Positions 32,706 through 43,700 of a stretch of 64,000 nt of DNA are shown here, piece by piece. The stretch lies in NCBI GenBank assembly GCA_030295235.1, contig AP026148.1, positions 248,001 to 312,000 on the forward strand, given 5' to 3'. The notes below the pieces were generated by a model. That model ran no database searches, was not told where the DNA came from, and worked only from the letters and a program-made list of their open reading frames with translations. The DNA comes from Fistulifera solaris. Taxonomy: Eukaryota > Bacillariophyta > Bacillariophyceae > Naviculales > Stauroneidaceae. A program made the position numbers and the translations under genes. The first letter of the stretch is position 1; the number at the start of each line of letters is the position of its first letter.

Positions 32706-34638
32706 TCAGAGAATAGCGGTAAAAATGTCCCCGACGTCCTCTTTCTTTCCCGAAATGAAAACCTCTCTCTCCGATTCCTTGGCGTTTTCACCGTTTAACA
32801 GGTCCGGATGATCCTTGTCACCTTTCGCGACCTTGTAGTGATCCCCTGTCTCTTGCACAATGCGATGCTTGACAGCTTCTGACATACCCGGCTCCACGGC
32901 CTGGCATCCACACACAGGCTCGTCGTTCTTCGGTACGATGGTGTAAAAATCTCGAAACCGCGCAAACAGTGTTCCAAACAAACTTTGCCACTTGCCATGA
33001 ACTGTATTTCCTGTGTTGACACCAAACAGCGTGACATAATCGATGGCAGCATCCGGACCTTTCTCCTGATATAGTTCGAGGGCAATTCGATCCACTTGCT
33101 TCACTTTTTCTGATAAATCTGCTTGTAAATCGTCAATTTCTTGACGCAAAACAGGATACACATCCGCATAACGACTGTAGCACCAATTCGATACGAGATT
33201 CTGTACCCAAAATGCCTTGCTCCAATCCATTTGCAACAAGGACGTGGTAACACCGTCTTGGGAACCTTTCCCTGCAAACGGTTCAGCAATCTTGCGACTG
33301 CTTCCGTAAACAGGAACACGCGGCGCCGTACTCGAGTCGTCCATGGCATACCACGAAACGACCGCCAGTTCTGTTGGAATTGTGTCAGAAGACGATGCAT
33401 AGTCGGGGTGACTGTTACGACGGTCATAACTTACCTCGTGGCATGTGGGGTCGAATCTCGGCCACAAACGACCATCCCGTCTTGGCCGTGGCAATCGAAC
33501 GCTCGTTGTGATATTGCGTGGTGGACTTTGACTGTTTTTCCTTAGATCGCAGCATCGGATCCTCTTCATTATTATTTTGTGTTGACTCTTCCAACGACCA
33601 CACCAAAGGTCGGGGACGATAGGGTGACGCAAACAATCCCGAACCCACATCTTGACTGGCATCCATCACCGTATTTTCATAATGCGATGTCATGAGATGC
33701 ATGACATCCTCCTTGGTCAATTTGTGTTTGGTTTGCATGTAGAGGGGCATACGCAGCTCCAAATTATTTCCCAAGGCATAGTCTTGATATTGTTGCGCAA
33801 ACTGGGGATCTGAAGAGATTTGCGAAAAGATGGACCATACCCGGGCTTCGCCCTGTCGTGCCCCAATGAAATCCAAAGGATCGTAAACGTCCGCAAAGGA
33901 AAAGGCCAGAGGATCTGCCTCCGCATCGTACAATCCGTAGTGGACCGCTACCTCCACAACATCTTCGGAATACAAGCAATTTTCGGGATCCTGACGTGGA
34001 AAGGTGGTAATGCGGGCTTGATTGGCGTGTGCGGCCACCATCCCATCCGGAATGCGTTGGGCAACCCAGACGGCACCGAGTTTCCGCTCACCGGTTTTGT
34101 CGTCAATAATATCATTCCCCCGTCCTATGACTTCCATCATCCACATTTGTCCGGTGGCATCCGCCAAGGAAAAAGATTCCCCCGCCGAAGCATACCCGTA
34201 CGTATCCATAAGATGAACCATCGTGTGAATGGCTTCTTTCACGGTTTTGGCGCGTTGCAAGGTCAACCAAATCAAGGATCCATAATCGATTTTGGCGTCA
34301 GTTTGATTGTACGCTAGTACGCGGACTCCTCCAAAGGTCGATTCGCCAATGACTAATCCGTATTCATTCGAATTTCCTACGACATTGTACGTCTCTTTAC
34401 TTTCCTCGGGTATTTGTCCTAAATAAATGCCCGAATCCCAATCGTAAATGGAACGCATTTTCGTTTCGTCATCATTATTATAAGGAGGATAATGATAAAT
34501 GGAGCCAAACAAGGTGGGAGAATCGGCATTGTAAGCCATCATGGCCGATCCTTCGACGGACGCCCCCGGTGTCACTAAAATGTCGGTACATGCACGTGCG
34601 GTGGTAGTAACGAAGAGAGCCGTAAGAATCTTCTTCAT
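32706..34638 (-). CDS. Peptidase C69 (secernin/PepD-like) dipeptidase
   Basis: Two exons, 33435-34638 and 32706-33370, with a 64-bp intron (GTAAGT...ACAG) joining MPRE to LAVVSWYAMDD. The protein has 623 residues. MKKILTALFVTTTARA|CTDILVTPGASVEGSAMMAY: the signal peptide ends just before Cys, the N-terminal nucleophile of family C69, so signal cleavage would itself expose the catalytic residue. Family landmarks include YNADSPTLFG, YNVVGNSNEYGLVIGESTFG, GSLIWLTLQRAKTVKEAI, ESFSLADATGQMWMMEVIG and AHANQARIT. After the intron come VPVYGSSRKIAEPF and MDWSKAFWVQNLVSNWCYSR, typical of the C-terminal half. It should hydrolyse dipeptides in a secretory or lysosome-like compartment. Confidence 0.9.
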
Positions 34639-35014
34639 TCTATATTGTATGGAGAGTTTTGTATGAAAGAAATCGACTTGTATCCGTAGTATAAAAGGAG
34701 AGACTCGAATGAATGAAATAAATGGTCGTTCTTCTTTAGTTGTTTGCCTTTTTTTTTTGTTCTTTTCTTTCATTCTGCGCTATTTCCGTCAGTGTCACAC
34801 AGCGACTTCACATGTTCATGCAGATCGTGACTGCGTGCAGACTCTCTAATGAGTCATGAATGCTTCGTCAGCAAACGTTGTCGCCGCCTTTCAAAACCAT
34901 TTGCGGCGGTGATTTTTTGCTTTCATTCACTTTCATGATTCACTTCGCTGTTCTGCTGTATACATCCCTTTTGTTTTCCTTTTTTCTTCGTCACAATAAA
35001 TCAAAAAAGAAATA
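34639..35014. promoter_or_regulatory. Divergent intergenic region
   Basis: 376 bp between the C69 peptidase (-) and metaxin-like (+) starts. A TATAAAAG sequence sits at about 34691-34698 on the plus strand, some 320 bp before the metaxin ATG. T-rich stretches occur near 34750. Nothing else noted. Confidence 0.35.
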
Positions 35015-36348
35015 ATGACATTACTACTGTACGATTTGTGGTTGTCGATCGAACAATATGGCGATACGACGCGCAATTGGTACAATCATCGCCGTTACGA
35101 AGCCTCGTTGGCCCGTCGGGTGGAAGGATTCACCGAGGAGTTGCCTTCGTCGAAGGATGATAATGATGATAATGATAATGACACGGATGTTCCTTCTCCT
35201 TCTTCTTCTCCTTCTTCTTTACTGAGAATTCTACAATTCCAACCGGCGTGGGAAGAACAACTCTTGTTGCGCCTGGCTGCTTTGCCGCATACGGTCTGGA
35301 ATTCATCGTATGCTGTCACGGAAGCGGTGGGCCCGTTACCGGCTTTGCAAGATTTGTCACGAGCGGCCATGATGGGACGGTCCAGTACGATTAGTAGTAC
35401 TAGTAGTAATACCAGCAACAAAAGTCCCATTATCGAGTATCTGGAACGCTATCATGGTCTCGTTCTCGATCATCAACACGACGACATTCCCATATATCTA
35501 TCACTGGTACAAAGGAACTAGAGCCCTGTCGTATCACTCTGTTGTGTCAAGACGAGGAATGGAATTCTGTCTATAAACAGCGTTGTATACAAGCGGGTGG
35601 AGGACGACTCTCGCAATGGCAAGCCCGGAGTTACCGTCGGTTTCTGAAATATCAACAAAGTTACACGGATCGTCACATGACCACGACCACGGCCGTCGAA
35701 CGAGTCCGACACGTCTATGCACTTTTCGAACACAAACGGTCGTCATCATTGTCGTCGTCAAATTCGCGCTGGATTTTGGGAACAACACAACCAACACGAC
35801 TCGATGTGGCTTTGTGGGATCATTTGATGCACGCTTTGACGGACGTTCATTTGGTCATTGTGCTAGCGGAATTTCCTCTCTTGCTCACCTTTGTACAAAA
35901 GGTATGGGACGATTATTTTGCCAATCCGACGGAGGAATGGCAAATAGCAAATGCCTTGCAAAATGCGACCAATCCCTTTGCACAAGTGCCTTCGTTGTTG
36001 TGGTCGCCCCAACGAGAAGAAAAAGAGTTTTTCCGACACGCCGTGGAATTGATGGAACAATTGTCGGTGCAAGATCGGAATTTGATCGAAACGGTCCGTG
36101 TCGCGAAAGAAGCTCGATTGTTGCAAACCAAAGTGGATCCCAATGAAGCCTTTCGTACGTGGCATCGTTGGCGGAAAGGAGGACCGTATTATCCTACTAC
36201 GAATAATAACAATAATGCGCAAGGCAGTGACGAAAAGGTTCGTCGGGAGTATCATCGTAGTGATGAAGCATGGATTGCGAGTATGGCGTTGAGTACGATC
36301 ATGGCAATGTGTGTCTTTGGAGTCATTGGAGGGTCTCGTGAAAAATAA
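35015..36348 (+). CDS. Metaxin / SAM37-like mitochondrial outer-membrane import protein, one frameshift
   Basis: GST-like protein of the metaxin/Tom37 group, which works with SAM50 to assemble outer-membrane beta-barrels. The first part (35015-35520) has the N-terminal thioredoxin-like half: QFQPAWEEQLLLRLAALPHT, AVGPLPALQDLS and IIEYLERYHGL, then IPIYLSLVQR. The second part, in another frame to 36348, continues ELEPCRITLLCQDEEWNSVY and has the GST C-terminal half with RWILGTTQPTRLDVALWDHL. Metaxins have YLSLL...L.P...TFW at this point, so the two frames are one gene. One extra G in the GG at 35514-35515 restores it. A C-terminal hydrophobic helix (ASMALSTIMAMCVFGVIGG) is a probable outer-membrane tail anchor. 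An acidic Asp/Asn insert lies at residues 47-57. Confidence 0.8.
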
Positions 36349-36765
36349 TGCGGTTAAATGGGGAAGTGTGCATGGATCATTCCAGCTTCGTGTCTTGGCG
36401 AGATCGAAAGCCGTCCGTTATGATGGAAGATAGATGGAATATTGAATGAGAGTCAAAAGCGTGAAGGAAAGACCCCGGTTTTCTGTAAGGTAATGGATTC
36501 GACTAGAGCCACTGTGACGGCGCACGCCCTTTGTTTCATAAAAAAACATTCATCTCACGTACGTTCCTTTTCCTCTTCTTCTCTTTATTATTTATTCATC
36601 TCGAAATCACTTTTCTTCACAAGAAATTGGTTTCTTACGTAGGGTCGATGAGATAGATTCTTCTTCGCAAGTGTCGTCGTGCAGAAACGTAAAAGTTTAG
36701 CGTTTTTTTGCATTTCCCATTCATCATCAGAAGCTGTATTTTTCTCGAGTAAAGTAAAAGCCAAC
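36349..36765. other. Intergenic region, no gene seen
   Basis: About 420 bp between the metaxin-like gene and the ankyrin-like pseudogene. Nothing beyond low-complexity T-rich stretches. Confidence 0.4.
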
Positions 36766-37275
36766 ATGTCGTACGATACACCTGAAGCGTTCCAACCAGT
36801 CCCCGAGTCGAAATTAACACCAGAACTAAAAGCAAAGTTCCGTGCATTGTGGAAAGAGATCTACGAGTTTTGACGATATTTATGGTCGTTACGTCCTGAG
36901 CTTCGATGAGAAGGTCGCAATCTTACACCAGCACATTACGGAAGAGGTCACGTCATCCCATTTTGGCTAGAGCTATTTACAACGAAAGAGTCGTATGGTC
37001 GCTTCTGGGAGTCGCTTGCCAAAGAACTGACATGGATTGTCGGGAGATCATTCAATTTCTCATTGAGAAAAACCCACACGCACTCCTGTTGGCTTCGGAA
37101 GATTCCTTTCGTCGCAGCAAGGCACCCCTTCGCGCGATGGTAAAGAATGCAAATTGCTTGATCTTCCCGTGGATTGCAGAGCATTATCTGTGGGTGCTCT
37201 TTATTCCAGCATGCTCTTTATCAACACACACCACCTTATTTGAAAATGATGAATCTCTGATGACTAATGTAGTCA
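36766..37275 (+). pseudogene. Ankyrin-like family gene, degenerate truncated copy
   Basis: A decayed paralogue of the intact gene at 38110-39363. It opens MSYDTPEAFQPVPESKLTPE (intact copy: MLYETPESFQPVPETELTEE) and hits TGA near 36873. It then resumes in a second frame (DDIYGRYVLSFDEKVAILHQ, HITEEV) and a third (ERVVWSLLGVACQRT, EIIQFLIEKNPHALLLAS, CLIFPWIAEHYLWV). It returns to another frame for HALYQHTPPYLKMMNL and stops. That is three frame changes plus loss of the last 250 or so residues, far beyond chance sequencing error. Confidence 0.85.
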
Positions 37276-37322
37276 TTTTGATGTCTCGTTGGTCGAATGC
37301 AGATACTAAACCACCTCATTAG

Positions 37323-38109
37323 GCTAGTTACTGCCTGAAAACACTAGTTGCGTTTTCAGTTTTATCCTTTTGAGTGACTCTGTTCATGACTGAAATGCAG
37401 TCATGTGGAAATATTTGTCTATTAAACTTGGACCATGGGCTTGTCGTTTCGATTCATACTTGGACGATCCACACGCATTTAGGAGTGCCTTGCAAATGCT
37501 GCTGACTGCATTGTCTTAAAGAAAAATGCAACACAGCAAGCGTGCACCAAGCACAAAGAGCAGCGATGAACAATAGGATGAAAATCCAACAAATCTAATA
37601 CGAAAGACGAGACCTCCGGTTTATTCGAAGTTCAAGATCTAATTGTAATAGCGCGCCGTCTCGGTGTGTATGTCTGTCACGTCCGGCCCCGGTTTCCGGG
37701 TCACGAGTGTGACGCTATTCCAGGGACCAGAGCCCCCGCTTGCGGGAAGGGAAGAACGAAGAAAGCTCCCCGTTGGACTGGACCGGGGCTACACGCCGAA
37801 TGCGGCAGGTAATGAATGATAATGGCCCTGAGAGACACTGTGACACGTGGCAGAAATTTTGAATTTTGACCACAAATAATATACAAACAGGCTCGAGGAT
37901 CACGGCGGCATGGCTCGACGATCACAATGACAATACTGTTACATCTTGACATCTCTTTGTGAATGAATCAGCTTTTTCCTTTATAATGAAGGGAGACAGC
38001 AAGCTTAATTGACAGTCCGGCATTTCACTTTCTTGGTACTACTAAAGCCAAATCGCTGTTGGTTTCTCTCCATTGGTGGCTCGGCATTCCTCGTTTTCTT
38101 TTCAACAAC
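37323..38109. other. Intergenic region, no gene seen
   Basis: About 790 bp between the two ankyrin-like copies. It contains GACTGAAATGCAGTC at 37388-37402, one of the recurring palindromes, and a GC-rich segment near 37655-37800 with CCCGCTTGCGGG (37736-37747). Facing reverse frames at 37701-37952 show no homology. Confidence 0.4.
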
Positions 38110-39363
38110 ATGTTGTACGAAACACCTGAATCCTTCCAGCCAGTTCCCGAGACGGAACTGACAGAAGAATTGAAAATGAGGTTTCGTTTGCTGTGCCGCG
38201 AAATTTCTGTCCTTTATAAATTTTCGGGGGACATGGCAAATTTCATGGGGATCCTGCATCAGCTCATCACCGAACAGATCAAGGCGCATCCCATCCTTGT
38301 CAGAGTCATCACGACAGAAGCGAACACACTATCACTTCTGGGAGTGGCCTGCAAACATGCGGGTGCCCATTTTCAGGAAACGATTCGGTTTCTTATTGAC
38401 AATAATCCGCATGCCCTTTTGTGGGCGCCTTCGGTCCATGAATCACCCATTCACACACTGGTTTCGAATGGGAACTTTGCAATAATACCTTGGATTATGG
38501 AGAGGTATCCATGGGTGTCGCAGCATCAACTGTACGGAGGGAAACCGCCTCATATCGAAATGATGAAGCATTATGTTTGTGGTCGATGCGATCTGGAAGC
38601 AATTCGAAAAGTCTACCAGCTCTATCCCCAGGGGCTTCGAGAGAGAGAAGGAACAGGTTTTACCAGCAGGTACCCCTTGTTGATGAGTGTGGAAGGTTAT
38701 TGCGAACCAGATGCGGACTTTTTTATTTGGATGGCGGAACAATATCCCGAGGCAGTGTATGACGGAGTTCCGGGTTTTACGATTCTGCATCGTCTTTGCT
38801 CGTTGATGGCCCAGACAGAACGTCGAGGCGTACTCAACAAGTGCACACCAAATATGGCCAAAATTTGCCGTTTTCTAATTACCAAGCATTCGTCCCTTGT
38901 CCGTCAAACTACCAACTACGGTAGTTACTTACCGATTCACAAGCTGGCACATCGCTGCGACCGTCCCCTGGTGCGCGAGATGGTGATTCTATTGTTGAGA
39001 GCGTACCCTGAATGCGTACAAGTCGTCGCCGGCGACTCGCATCCCGCGCTGGCTACGGTCTCGTTCATTCGGCAAATGCACTCACTTGTATTGGAGGAAG
39101 TAGCGATTGAGGAGGAAATCATGACGCTGGAGAAGAATGCGCGAAATATGAACACGGCTGCAGTATTTTCGACCGATCCCATACGGTTCGGTTCTCTCTC
39201 GGAAGTCTTTTCCGCATGGGCGAACCAACGAATCGCTGATGTTTTGCTGCCACGGAGGCATCAAATCCAAGTACAGCTTGAGGATAACTACCGCCCTCTT
39301 GAAAAGAACGACGTTGATGAGTTAGCTGCGGAGTTAAATGATCGGGAACTGTTAGGACATTAG
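38110..39363 (+). CDS. Ankyrin-like repeat protein of a local two-member family
   Basis: A 417-residue single-exon protein. The start ATG 38110 is chosen because MLYETPESFQPVPETELTEE aligns with the beginning of the degenerate copy. Upstream in-frame codons (from 38059) have no counterpart. The body has ankyrin-like helix-loop units of the diatom type: TLSLLGVACKHAGAHFQETI, RFLIDNNPHALLWAPSVHES, PIHTLVSNGNFAIIPWIMER, YPEAVYDGVPGFTILHRLCS, and SYLPIHKLAHRCDRPLVREM. The C-terminal 90 residues are charged helix. No signal or transmembrane segment. Such proteins usually mediate protein contacts; the partner is unknown. Confidence 0.75.
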   Translation: MLYETPESFQPVPETELTEELKMRFRLLCREISVLYKFSGDMANFMGILHQLITEQIKAHPILVRVITTEANTLSLLGVACKHAGAHFQETIRFLIDNNPHALLWAPSVHESPIHTLVSNGNFAIIPWIMERYPWVSQHQLYGGKPPHIEMMKHYVCGRCDLEAIRKVYQLYPQGLREREGTGFTSRYPLLMSVEGYCEPDADFFIWMAEQYPEAVYDGVPGFTILHRLCSLMAQTERRGVLNKCTPNMAKICRFLITKHSSLVRQTTNYGSYLPIHKLAHRCDRPLVREMVILLLRAYPECVQVVAGDSHPALATVSFIRQMHSLVLEEVAIEEEIMTLEKNARNMNTAAVFSTDPIRFGSLSEVFSAWANQRIADVLLPRRHQIQVQLEDNYRPLEKNDVDELAAELNDRELLGH

Positions 39364-39422
39364 AATGGTTTCCAAAATGTGAGGGTGAATAATTGTGGAA
39401 TAATAGGTTACTTGTACGTGCG

Positions 39423-39542
39423 TGTCAGATTGAGGGTCTGGACGTCAATCAGGGTGGCTTATGTATCATGGATCGGGGTAGAAATACGACGTGATTGGGA
39501 TGGCTCTGTGGTTCGATTCCACAGTACGTTAGTATTTTAACA
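39423..39542 (+). repeat. 120-bp direct repeat, copy 1, with Pol III-like internal boxes
   Basis: Apparently identical to 39697-39816. It contains GGTTCGATTCC (39510-39520), a perfect match to the Pol III B-box, inside a stem TGTGG/CCACA with the seven-base loop TTCGATT, which is a canonical T-arm. A looser A-box candidate TGGCTTATGTA lies about 55 bp upstream, and TTTT (a Pol III terminator) about 14 bp downstream. The expected acceptor complement to GTACGTT is missing, so it is not a normal tRNA gene. Confidence 0.75.
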
Positions 39543-39696
39543 TGGTAACGTGCAGGGTTCGAACCCGCGCGGAGTGCGTTTGTTGCCGACTCCTGAGAAG
39601 CCGGGAGGATAAAAGAACAGGGCTGGAAGCGGTCTCAAGTGAGGAGGCTGAAGGGCATAAACAGTACGGATCATGATAGTATAAGGCCAGGGAGGA
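39543..39696. other. 154-bp spacer between the two 120-bp repeats
   Basis: It contains a third B-box-like sequence, GGTTCGAACCC at 39556-39566, within the palindrome GGGTTCGAACCC. The following CTCCTGAGAAGCCGGGAGG (39590-39608) could form a stem. No protein frame is supported. Confidence 0.5.
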
Positions 39697-39816
39697 TGTC
39701 AGATTGAGGGTCTGGACGTCAATCAGGGTGGCTTATGTATCATGGATCGGGGTAGAAATACGACGTGATTGGGATGGCTCTGTGGTTCGATTCCACAGTA
39801 CGTTAGTATTTTAACA
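39697..39816 (+). repeat. 120-bp direct repeat, copy 2
   Basis: Second copy, offset 274 bp from the first, with the B-box at 39784-39794. The two copies match over their full length as read by eye, so the duplication is recent or under constraint. Confidence 0.75.
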
Positions 39817-39964
39817 CGTGCGTACCATCGGCGTCCGTGTTTAAATTGAGTGCCGAATTGCGACTGACATCAATTAAAACAAAAAAAATCCGAATCATCA
39901 TCGTCGCATCTGCTGTTGACGCAGAAGCAAACAAAAGTTTTTTCATAAACATTACTTTAGCACA

Positions 39965-40608
39965 ATGAAGCTTAGTCCGTCACTTTGTTTTGCTATCATC
40001 TTGCCCTCCCTTACCCAGGCCTTCTCGCCGAAACATCATGCGGACAAATCCTCCTGGAAGAACGTGTCCACAATCCCCCCTACGGAGACTCTCACGTTTT
40101 GGAGTGCAGCCTTCTGGTCGGTGCTAGCACCAGCAGCCTTCGCCGTATCGGGTGGTGGCTTGGACTTTGCCGGAACTGATATCAGTGGACAAGACTTTTC
40201 GAAAGGAAATTACAAGGGGAAAGATTTCACGCAAGGTGCGTTTGGCAAAGCAATCCGACATTTCATTTACGATTCCCCTAACACTTCTTCCGTGCAGTCA
40301 TTGCAAAGGGAACGAATTTCGCTGGAAGCAATTTACAGGGCTGTCGCTTTTATAAGGCGTATCTTGTCAATACGAATTTCGATGATGCCGATCTGCGCGG
40401 AGCCTCTTTGGAAGATACCAGCATGGATGGTGCCAGTTTGAGAAATACCATGGCAGCTGGAGCCTACTTTTCGGCCAGTATCTTGGATGCGAAAGATCTG
40501 ACGAATGCGGACTTTACGGATGCTCAATTTCCATTGAAAACGTTGCCTCAACTGTGTATGCGCGACGATGTGACAGATATAACACGCGAATCTCTCATGT
40601 GTCCTTGA
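39965..40608 (+). CDS. Thylakoid-lumen-targeted pentapeptide-repeat protein
   Basis: Two exons, 39965-40235 and 40298-40608, across a 62-bp intron (GTGCG...TGCAG), giving FTQVIAKGTNFAGSNL in frame; 193 residues. MKLSPSLCFAIILPSLTQ|AFSP is a signal peptide plus plastid-type motif. A second hydrophobic stretch WSAAFWSVLAPAAFA|V follows, a thylakoid transfer signal with an A-x-A site. The mature protein is a right-handed pentapeptide helix of A(D/N)LXX-type repeats: LDFAGTDISGQDFSKGNY, GTNFAGSNLQGCRFYKAYL, TNFDDADLRGASLEDTSM, and DLTNADFTDAQF. Two Cys (LPQLC, LMC) near the end could form a lumenal disulfide. Similar lumenal pentapeptide proteins occur in plants and cyanobacteria; the biochemical role is unknown. 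Confidence 0.9.
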
Positions 40609-40735
40609 AGAAGGCAATCGCGAGAGAGGACACAAACAATCTTTGTCATTAGAATGATATTTAGCAGCCTAACTCTAAACAATTATTAACTCTCTTATCA
40701 GTACAAGTTCCTCGTGGCCATCATCGTAATAGATT

Positions 40736-43700
40736 TTATTCTAGACCAAAACCTTCACATTCCAGAATCGCACGACCGAGACGATCGCAAAGTTTTTCAT
40801 AATTTGATCCGTAATCGGGTAAAAGCAACGTATTGAAGCAGGTATGAGATGTTGGAAGGTGATCGGAGTCAACACCGGCTCGTTGTACTTTGAATTGCAA
40901 CGATCCGAGTCCCCCAATGGGCGCTTTGGAACTGCCTGTACTAAATTGCAAAAACTTCATCTTGGTATCCAAATCCGCGCTCTTGAGATATTTCCATAGG
41001 TTTTGCACCGCTTCGGACTCTTTTGTGTATCCTCCTTCGTATTCGGCATTTTGCTCCAAGGCGTCGAAGTCTAATTCAGGGGTACCGACCACTAAGAGTT
41101 CAAGTTCCTCGGGGCGAAAAAAGATCTAAGCTGGAAGACTCCATGATGCGCAGCACACCTTTTTGAAAGCATCCCATTGCGGCTGAATACTGTCTACCAG
41201 GAGCCATTTGACATATAGTAACACATATTCCTCCTTGTTGAAACTTGTTACGGGAATATCAGCACCTCCAGGCTTCAGCTCTACTTTCTTTTCTTCTCCA
41301 AGATCCATCCAAGACACCTCGAAAGAAAGACAGAAGATATCTTCGACATCATCGCCATCGTAGTCGAGTAGTTGTTGCATTCCTTTGCGAATTTCAGGAT
41401 CGACTAAATCTTCTAGTCCCAAAGGAAGATCCAATAGTTTTCGGTACACGGCCTGGGGAAAATGGACGTCGAGAAGGACGCCATTGTACAAGCCTAGACC
41501 GAACAAAATCCCGACCAGCTCGTAGCCCTGTTCATCCCACGTGCAATCCGAGTTGAACCAAGTAATATTGTCACCAAATCTTCTCGTCCACATGCTTGAA
41601 TTTACGTCGAATAGCTCATCGCTTACCAGGTGAAAAAATTCTCTCGTCACTCCACCGGCGTCGACACCGTCTTCTCCTTTGAACTTGACCCGAAGTTTCA
41701 TCCGTAGTTCTTTCGGATCTGCTTCCTTTATTTTCGCTAGAGTTTGCTCCAAAAGGTTCTCTCGTTCCACTTCGAGTACATAGAATGGGTCAATCGCGAG
41801 ACCATCCGGTCGAATTTCCACACGGCCACTTTCAGTTGCTGTTTTCATCATATTCACTTGACTTTCTATCAAAAGTAAATCTCGCTTTTTCGATGGAGGG
41901 ATTAAAAAGGGACTCGCACAGATAAGAAAAGGACGCGAAGCTGGGTCTTTGCCGTAAGACTTCAGAGAACGCAAATCGTCGAACAACATTTCCAGCGGCA
42001 TTTTTTCTACGGCTTCGCTATAAAAGTCCTCTGGTGCGGCAATATTAGCACGCTCGGAAGCTCGATGAAGCCATCGCAGTACGGAAACGATGATTGGAAC
42101 GGCTCGACGAGAGACCTTGGTGTGCACCACGCCGTTTTCGTCAATTTCAACATGAAGCGCTTTACCAAGTTGAGAAAGCAATGGTTTTACCAGCATCCGA
42201 ACGAAAAGATCGGATGGATACAAGGTCATCCATACCAACAATGCCTTGAAACCTTCGTACGGAAGTCCTAGGAGCGTCTCGCACAAAGCCATAACACAAC
42301 TACCCCTTGGATCGAAGTCGACACCATGACGGCTATTCAAGTCAAAAAACCGTATATAGTGAAGCAAACACCGAACAGATTCAGGATATATCATTCGCGC
42401 CTGTGATTTCGATAAGCTTTGAAGTCCTTGTTGAATACTTTTCTCTGCAACATCGGCAAGCGACTTTTGTAACTCCATATTCTTGAGTTTCGTAAGCTCC
42501 AAGAATAGATGGTCAAGCTCAGATGGATCAAGGAACAATCCATTGAGCACCGACGGGTATTTGAGTAGCTGTTCGGTTCGATTTACTAGCTCTCGAGAGG
42601 ACGGACTCACGTTGTCTTCTACTTCCATTTCGTTGGCTACTCTTCCGACGAGCTCTTCCAAACTACCAGACACGCCTGTTTCGGGACTTTCCCGCAAAGC
42701 TGAATCGAAATCTACGGAGTATTTCTGGAAACCCTTTTCCGCAGCAATCGCAACATTCTGATCTCCTCCAGCCGTAATGGTTAAAATGTTTTTCCCAGAA
42801 AGAACTTTCTTCAACTCGCCGCTTGTGGTCGCGCCCATCTGCCAAACATCACCAGAATCGTCAAGGAGTAAAGTATTCTCACAACCGGCCTCCGCGGAAA
42901 TGAATCGACCATTCTCAGGGTGGCGGACAATCTCTACGCGGTTGATAATTTCTTTTCCTGATACGCCTAGCTGCCCTTTACTATTGGAACCACATACAAG
43001 TAAGGTTCCGGATCTTGTCACAAGGACCGTGTGATCATTTCCAGCAGCAGCGTGCACCACTGCCACATCGTCGGCCAGTGATATTTTGGAGTTGTTTTCA
43101 GATACCGACCAGTTCGGGAACGGAGTCTTTCCAAGTGGCGTCTCAAGCTGACTTGTCGGCGTAAGAACCGGAACAGGAGAAAGCAGTTCCGTCGGATAGC
43201 CTCTACCGCAGCAACCGGACGTATTCAGGCCCCAAGCATAGGCACTGCCGTGTGCCGTAAGAACGACGGCATGATCTTTTCCGGCTGCGACAGCAGCTAA
43301 CGGTAAGCCCACTAATGCGGGTTGCTCCGCCGGAAGATTGAGACCAAGGTCGCTTTGTTTCAAATTTACGCGATATCCTGCCACCGTTGGGACACCACAC
43401 GCCAATACCGACATGCGTGAAGTCAACACGAGAGTAAATTGATTTCCGCAAGCGACGGAAACTGCTCGTGTGCCTTGTCCGAGAAACATGGCTTTCGGGC
43501 TACACCATTCCTTCAAACAATTATCCTGATCAGATGATCGAAAATGACCTAATTGTCCCTTCTCGTTGCTTCCCCAGGTCAAAACGACTCCCATATCCGT
43601 GATGGCTGCAGTATGATCCCAGCCACAGCTTACATGACGAACGAACGCTGTCCCCAAACATTCCAATTTGGACGGGCGAACTATTTCTGCAATATCACGG

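Noticed and set aside
34691-34698. TATA box of the metaxin-like gene
   Set aside because: It lies about 320 bp from the start codon and could equally be chance; noted only as a sequence.
35015-36348. Treating the metaxin halves as two genes
   Set aside because: The GST N- and C-terminal halves are contiguous and one base in a G-run restores the family sequence YLSLVQ.ELEP.
39423-39542. Normal tRNA gene
   Set aside because: The T-arm is canonical, but no 5' acceptor strand pairs with GTACGTT and no D- and anticodon-arm fold was found.
39543-39580. Second tRNA ending in GGGTTCGAACCC
   Set aside because: The bases outside GGG/CCC do not pair into a five-base T-stem with a seven-base loop.
40736-41092. 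Separate small gene downstream of the HECT gene
   Set aside because: It encodes the conserved HECT C-lobe with the catalytic Cys and continues directly from the main frame after two one-base errors.
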